Assembly: GCA_045592165.1 (NCBI GenBank) | Contig: JAZNUG010000220.1 | Coordinates: 1 to 33,060 of the forward strand | DNA from: SFEL01 sp045592165 | GTDB taxonomy: Bacteria > Bacillota > Clostridia > Christensenellales > CAG-138 | DNA length: 33,060 nt | Direction of reading: 5' to 3' | Part shown: positions 30,779-33,060 of the stretch, one piece after another | How the letters are laid out: each line of letters opens with the position of its first letter | Numbering within the stretch: position 1 is the first letter of the stretch | The notes under the pieces: generated by a model | What the model saw: the letters and a program-made list of their open reading frames with translations, nothing else | What the model was told of the DNA's origin: nothing | Database searches by the model: none | Translations under genes and position numbers: made by a program

Positions 30779-30841
30779 CTTTTCTTTCTCTTTTTGCTTC
30801 TTTTTCTCTTTCTTTTCTCTTGAAAAGAAAGAGAAAAAGAA
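30779..30841 (-). repeat. Family A 3'-end repeat, copy 5 (minus orientation, best copy)
   Basis: On the minus strand: L TTCTTTTTCTCTTTCTTTTC (30822-30841), 4-nt loop, R exactly complementary over 20 bp (30798-30817), GC, R' AAAAAGAGAAAGAAAAG (30779-30795) exactly the mirror image of the first 17 nt of R. It starts about 14 nt after the tsaD stop. Confidence 0.93.
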
Positions 30842-30854
30842 GAGAACCCCTCCG

Positions 30855-31925
30855 CTAGCACAGCTCCAGATTAGGAACCGCATTCAGCTCAAGGCCGCTG
30901 AGCTGCCCTGCCATAAGGCCGTAATGGCCGGCGCAGGCGATCATGGCGGCGTTGTCTGTGCAGAAGCGGAAATCCGGACAGCAGAAGCGGATTCCCTGCT
31001 TTTTGCACTCCGCCTCAAGGGCGCCCCGAAGGGCCTTGTTTGCGGATACGCCGCCTGCAAGGGCAAGGGTGTCCATGCCGTGGGTCTTTGCCGCGTGAAC
31101 AGATTTCATGGTGAGGGCATCGCATACCGCCCGCTGGAAGGATGCGGCGATGTCCGCAGGATTTAGGATTTCCCCCTTCTGCTCCGCATTGTGCAGCAGG
31201 TTCACCACGGCGGTCTTTATGCCGGAAAAGCTGAAATCGCTTTCTTCCATGCTCTGATTAAGAGCGGAATGGAAGGGGTATTTGTTGGGGTCTCCCTCAC
31301 GGGCCAGCTTCTCAAGCTCAGGGCCGCCGGGATAGGGCAGGCCCAGAGCACGGGCCACCTTGTCAAAGGCTTCGCCTGCAGCGTCATCACGGGTGCGGCC
31401 CAGCAGGGTGAACCTGTGATAATCCTCTACGCGGATAATATGGCTGTGTCCGCCGGAGGCCACAAGACACATGAAGGGAGGCTTGAGGTCAGGATATGTA
31501 AGGTAGTTTGCGGCAATATGCCCCGCAAGGTGATTCACGCCAATGAGGGGCAGACCCTTTGCGTAAGCAAGACCCTTTGCATAGCTTACCCCAACAAGCA
31601 GCGCACCCACAAGGCCGGGGCCGCAGGTTACGGCTATGGCAGAAATATCGTCGATGGTGACCTTTGCGGATTCCAGAGCATAGCCCACCACCTCACCGAT
31701 TTTCTCCACGTGGCTTCTGGAGGCAAGCTCAGGCACAACCCCGCCGAACTTCCTGTGGAGGGGAATCTGTGTGTATACGCTCATGCTGAGCACTTCCCTG
31801 TCCCCCCGAATAACAGAGGCAGCGGTTTCGTCGCAGGAGCTTTCTATTGCAAGGAGCAATGCATCCTTGTTCTGCTGATATGCCGCAAGGCCCTTCGCCG
31901 CGGCGGATGTGTAGGTTTCGCTCAT
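30855..31925 (-). CDS. tsaD: tRNA N6-adenosine threonylcarbamoyltransferase TsaD
   Basis: 356 residues. LLLAIESSCDETAASVI, FGGVVPELASRSHVEKI, GPGLVGALLVGVSYAKGLA, NHLAGHIAANYL with metal-binding His132 and His136, VASGGHSH, DDAAGEAFDKVARALGLPYPGGP and the C-terminal FCTDNAAMIA identify it firmly. It transfers threonylcarbamoyl to A37 of ANN-reading tRNAs with TsaB, TsaE and TsaC. The partners are not here. ATG 31925 has AAGGAAG upstream and lies 2 nt after the stop of the lit-like gene. About 22 residues before DALLLAIESSCDET are extra compared with usual TsaD proteins. Confidence 0.97.
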   Translation of the reverse strand: MSETYTSAAAKGLAAYQQNKDALLLAIESSCDETAASVIRGDREVLSMSVYTQIPLHRKFGGVVPELASRSHVEKIGEVVGYALESAKVTIDDISAIAVTCGPGLVGALLVGVSYAKGLAYAKGLPLIGVNHLAGHIAANYLTYPDLKPPFMCLVASGGHSHIIRVEDYHRFTLLGRTRDDAAGEAFDKVARALGLPYPGGPELEKLAREGDPNKYPFHSALNQSMEESDFSFSGIKTAVVNLLHNAEQKGEILNPADIAASFQRAVCDALTMKSVHAAKTHGMDTLALAGGVSANKALRGALEAECKKQGIRFCCPDFRFCTDNAAMIACAGHYGLMAGQLSGLELNAVPNLELC

Positions 31926-31927
31926 TT

Positions 31928-32638
31928 TTACGCTTCCTTTTTGCGCTGCTGTCTGTAATAGGTCACAAGGGCAATGCATATCACGCCGAGCATTGCGGCG
32001 GTCTTTGCGGCCATGCGGGCTGCTATGCCGCTGAAAAGATGCTCGGGGCATATGCGTATCATGCGGGATACCCTGGGATCCATCAGCCATAGGTCATTGC
32101 TGAAGAAGGCAAGATGGAATGCCGTCCAGAAAGAAGTGAAATCCAGCGCCGCCCACAGGGCAAGGCCGCCGCCTATCAGCAAAAACAGACCAAGGCCCCA
32201 GAAGAAGCTCCGCAGGGGTATGTTGGGAAGGTTATTCTTCCTTGCAAGCCAGCCTATAAGCAGTATCAGCCCGGCGCAGGCAATTCCCGCCGGCTTGAAC
32301 TTTGCAAAGCCCTGATAGAGATAATAAACATCCACCATATGATGTATCTCATCTTCGGAGTACATCTCCACAGGCACGCCGTATTCCTCTACGGTAAGCT
32401 GTATGCTTTCCCTGTCCCCCTCCATGTAATCCACCAGCGCCATAAGGGCATCGGCGGCGCCCCTGGGGGTAAGGCCGGTGCGCTCCTCTATGCGGTATTC
32501 CTCATAGAAAGCAAGATAGCGGCTTTCGTTTTTCAATTCTCCCTGCAAAAAGGTGAACATCAGGGCGATTATTATTACCAGCCAGGCTATACAGCTTACA
32601 GCCGTCAGCAGGCGGGTCAGTATTTTTTTATTTGCCAT
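31928..32638 (-). CDS. lit: Lit-like lipoprotein intramolecular transacylase (DUF1461/TIGR01906)
   Basis: 236 residues with four or five transmembrane segments. Diagnostic for TIGR01906 are SEDEIHHMVDVYYLY (His99/His100) and FWTAFHLAFFSNDLWLMDP (His175) with a terminal RKKEA tail. Lit of Enterococcus and Bacillus moves an acyl chain of diacylglyceryl-lipoproteins onto the N-terminal cysteine, giving lyso-form lipoproteins that dampen TLR2 sensing. That assignment rests on motif recall; family membership is surer than activity. ATG 32638 has AAGGAATG upstream. It lies immediately before tsaD and is probably cotranscribed with it. A TATAAT box lies at about 32682-32687 on the minus strand. Confidence 0.78.
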   Translation of the reverse strand: MANKKILTRLLTAVSCIAWLVIIIALMFTFLQGELKNESRYLAFYEEYRIEERTGLTPRGAADALMALVDYMEGDRESIQLTVEEYGVPVEMYSEDEIHHMVDVYYLYQGFAKFKPAGIACAGLILLIGWLARKNNLPNIPLRSFFWGLGLFLLIGGGLALWAALDFTSFWTAFHLAFFSNDLWLMDPRVSRMIRICPEHLFSGIAARMAAKTAAMLGVICIALVTYYRQQRKKEA

Positions 32639-32749
32639 AAAGCATTCCTTTCTTCGGCGGTCCGCCAAAGTCTATACGGGGAAATTATATCATAACTTTA
32701 TATCAGGGTGAACAACATAATCCCACATAAACATAAAAGGAGACAGGGT

Positions 32750-33060
32750 ATGAAAAGGCTTATTACCCTTTCCGGTCCCGGCGGCAGGGCAGTGCTTGCC
32801 CTCGGGGAGGAAATAAAGCTGTCCGTTCCTGCCGGGGAGCTGTACCTTGCGGACAGGAAGGGCGCAGTATATCCAAAGACGACCCCTCCCCCGGATATCA
32901 TCGGGGCTTTTGTTGTGGATAAGGGCAGCATAGTCATGCAGGGCTGCCTTGCAGGGCAGTCCGCTGCCCTTTCAAAGGCGAAAACTGCCCTGCTGATGAG
33001 CCGTCCCCCACAGGCGCAGAAAGCTCCTGTGCCCTGCCCCGGAAGGCAGCAGTCCCCTCC
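32750..33060 (+). CDS. Start of a protein of unknown function (runs past the right edge)
   Basis: 103 codons are visible with no stop. ATG 32750 is preceded by AAAGGAG 7 nt upstream. The first 100 residues begin MKRLITLSGPGGRAVLALG, with no signal peptide, and become rich in Pro, Gln and Ala after residue 80 (MSRPPQAQKAPVPCPGRQQS), suggesting a disordered linker. No family was recognised. It is divergent from the lit-like gene. Confidence 0.65.
   Translation, partial: MKRLITLSGPGGRAVLALGEEIKLSVPAGELYLADRKGAVYPKTTPPPDIIGAFVVDKGSIVMQGCLAGQSAALSKAKTALLMSRPPQAQKAPVPCPGRQQSP

Larger units (their letters stand above)
30529..30829 (-). repeat. Tandem duplication of about 152 bp downstream of tsaD
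   Basis: The two units begin TATGTCAGCATATC at 30529 and TATGTTAACATATC at 30682 and run through GTTCCACACAA, a hairpin AAGCCG..CGGCTT, GCGCTTAAGC, CCAATTTAGC and a family A element. They are nearly identical, with a few substitutions and one indel. The outer unit keeps only part of arm L. Confidence 0.9.
30462..30854. other. 393-bp intergenic region between convergent genes
   Basis: No gene. It holds the terminator of the AI-2E transporter gene (30479-30509), a tandem duplication of about 152 bp (30529-30829) and, inside each duplicate, a family A element and a terminator hairpin read from tsaD. Confidence 0.8.

Overview
The window looks like chromosomal DNA of a Firmicute of class Clostridia, probably a gut or rumen lineage. 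Supporting signs are strong AGGAGG-type ribosome binding sites, a SpoIID sporulation-type lytic enzyme, the GlgC/GlgD pair, FloA, a YerC/TrpR-type regulator, a DUF1858 redox protein and a Lit-type lipoprotein transacylase. No rRNA, tRNA, CRISPR array, prophage or full insertion sequence was seen. The species cannot be named from the sequence alone.

Layout. 1-1717: end of a CobW/COG0523 metallochaperone with a huge His/Cys repeat, then a second P-loop GTPase fused to a YcgQ-type (DUF1980) domain. 1927-3577: a YcxB-like membrane protein and a TauE/SafE (TSUP) permease. 3992-5362: a PIG-V-like mannosyltransferase on a predicted leaderless mRNA. 5420-8518 (minus): a membrane-microdomain operon of short NfeD, zinc-ribbon membrane protein, FloA, an orphan membrane protein and a membrane-anchored leucine-rich-repeat protein. 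8601-10850: an acidic membrane protein with an 18-Asp run, SpoIID and an XRE regulator. 11003-12873: a DUF1015 protein and the YerC-like regulator. 12938-13216: a 275-bp MITE-like element. 13307-18396: glucose-6-phosphate isomerase, a small acidic protein, oligoendopeptidase F, a USP-like protein and a LOG-family hydrolase. 18576-24831 (minus): glycogen cluster glgB-glgC-glgD-glgA. 25115-26265: DUF1858 protein and a YczE/YitT-like membrane protein. 26777-28450: cell-wall hydrolase with four peptidoglycan-binding domains. 28683-30461: uridine kinase and an AI-2E-family permease. 30855-32638 (minus): lit-like and tsaD. 32750-end: start of an unknown protein.

The genes are mostly housekeeping: glucose-6-phosphate handling and glycogen storage, wall remodelling, membrane organisation, metal trafficking and tRNA modification. 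The unusual content lies between the genes. Two dispersed repeat families sit at gene 3' ends. Family A is about 65 bp of alternating homopyrimidine and homopurine arms. It has six copies, always in the orientation of the adjacent gene and, except for the outer copy of a tandem duplication, starting within about 20 nt of its stop codon. Its arms are both an inverted repeat and a mirror repeat. Family B is about 130-165 bp of four or five hairpins whose stems vary in a compensatory way between three copies. These families, together with the MITE, a 33-bp tandem repeat and REP-like hairpins, are the strongest candidates for undescribed biology here.
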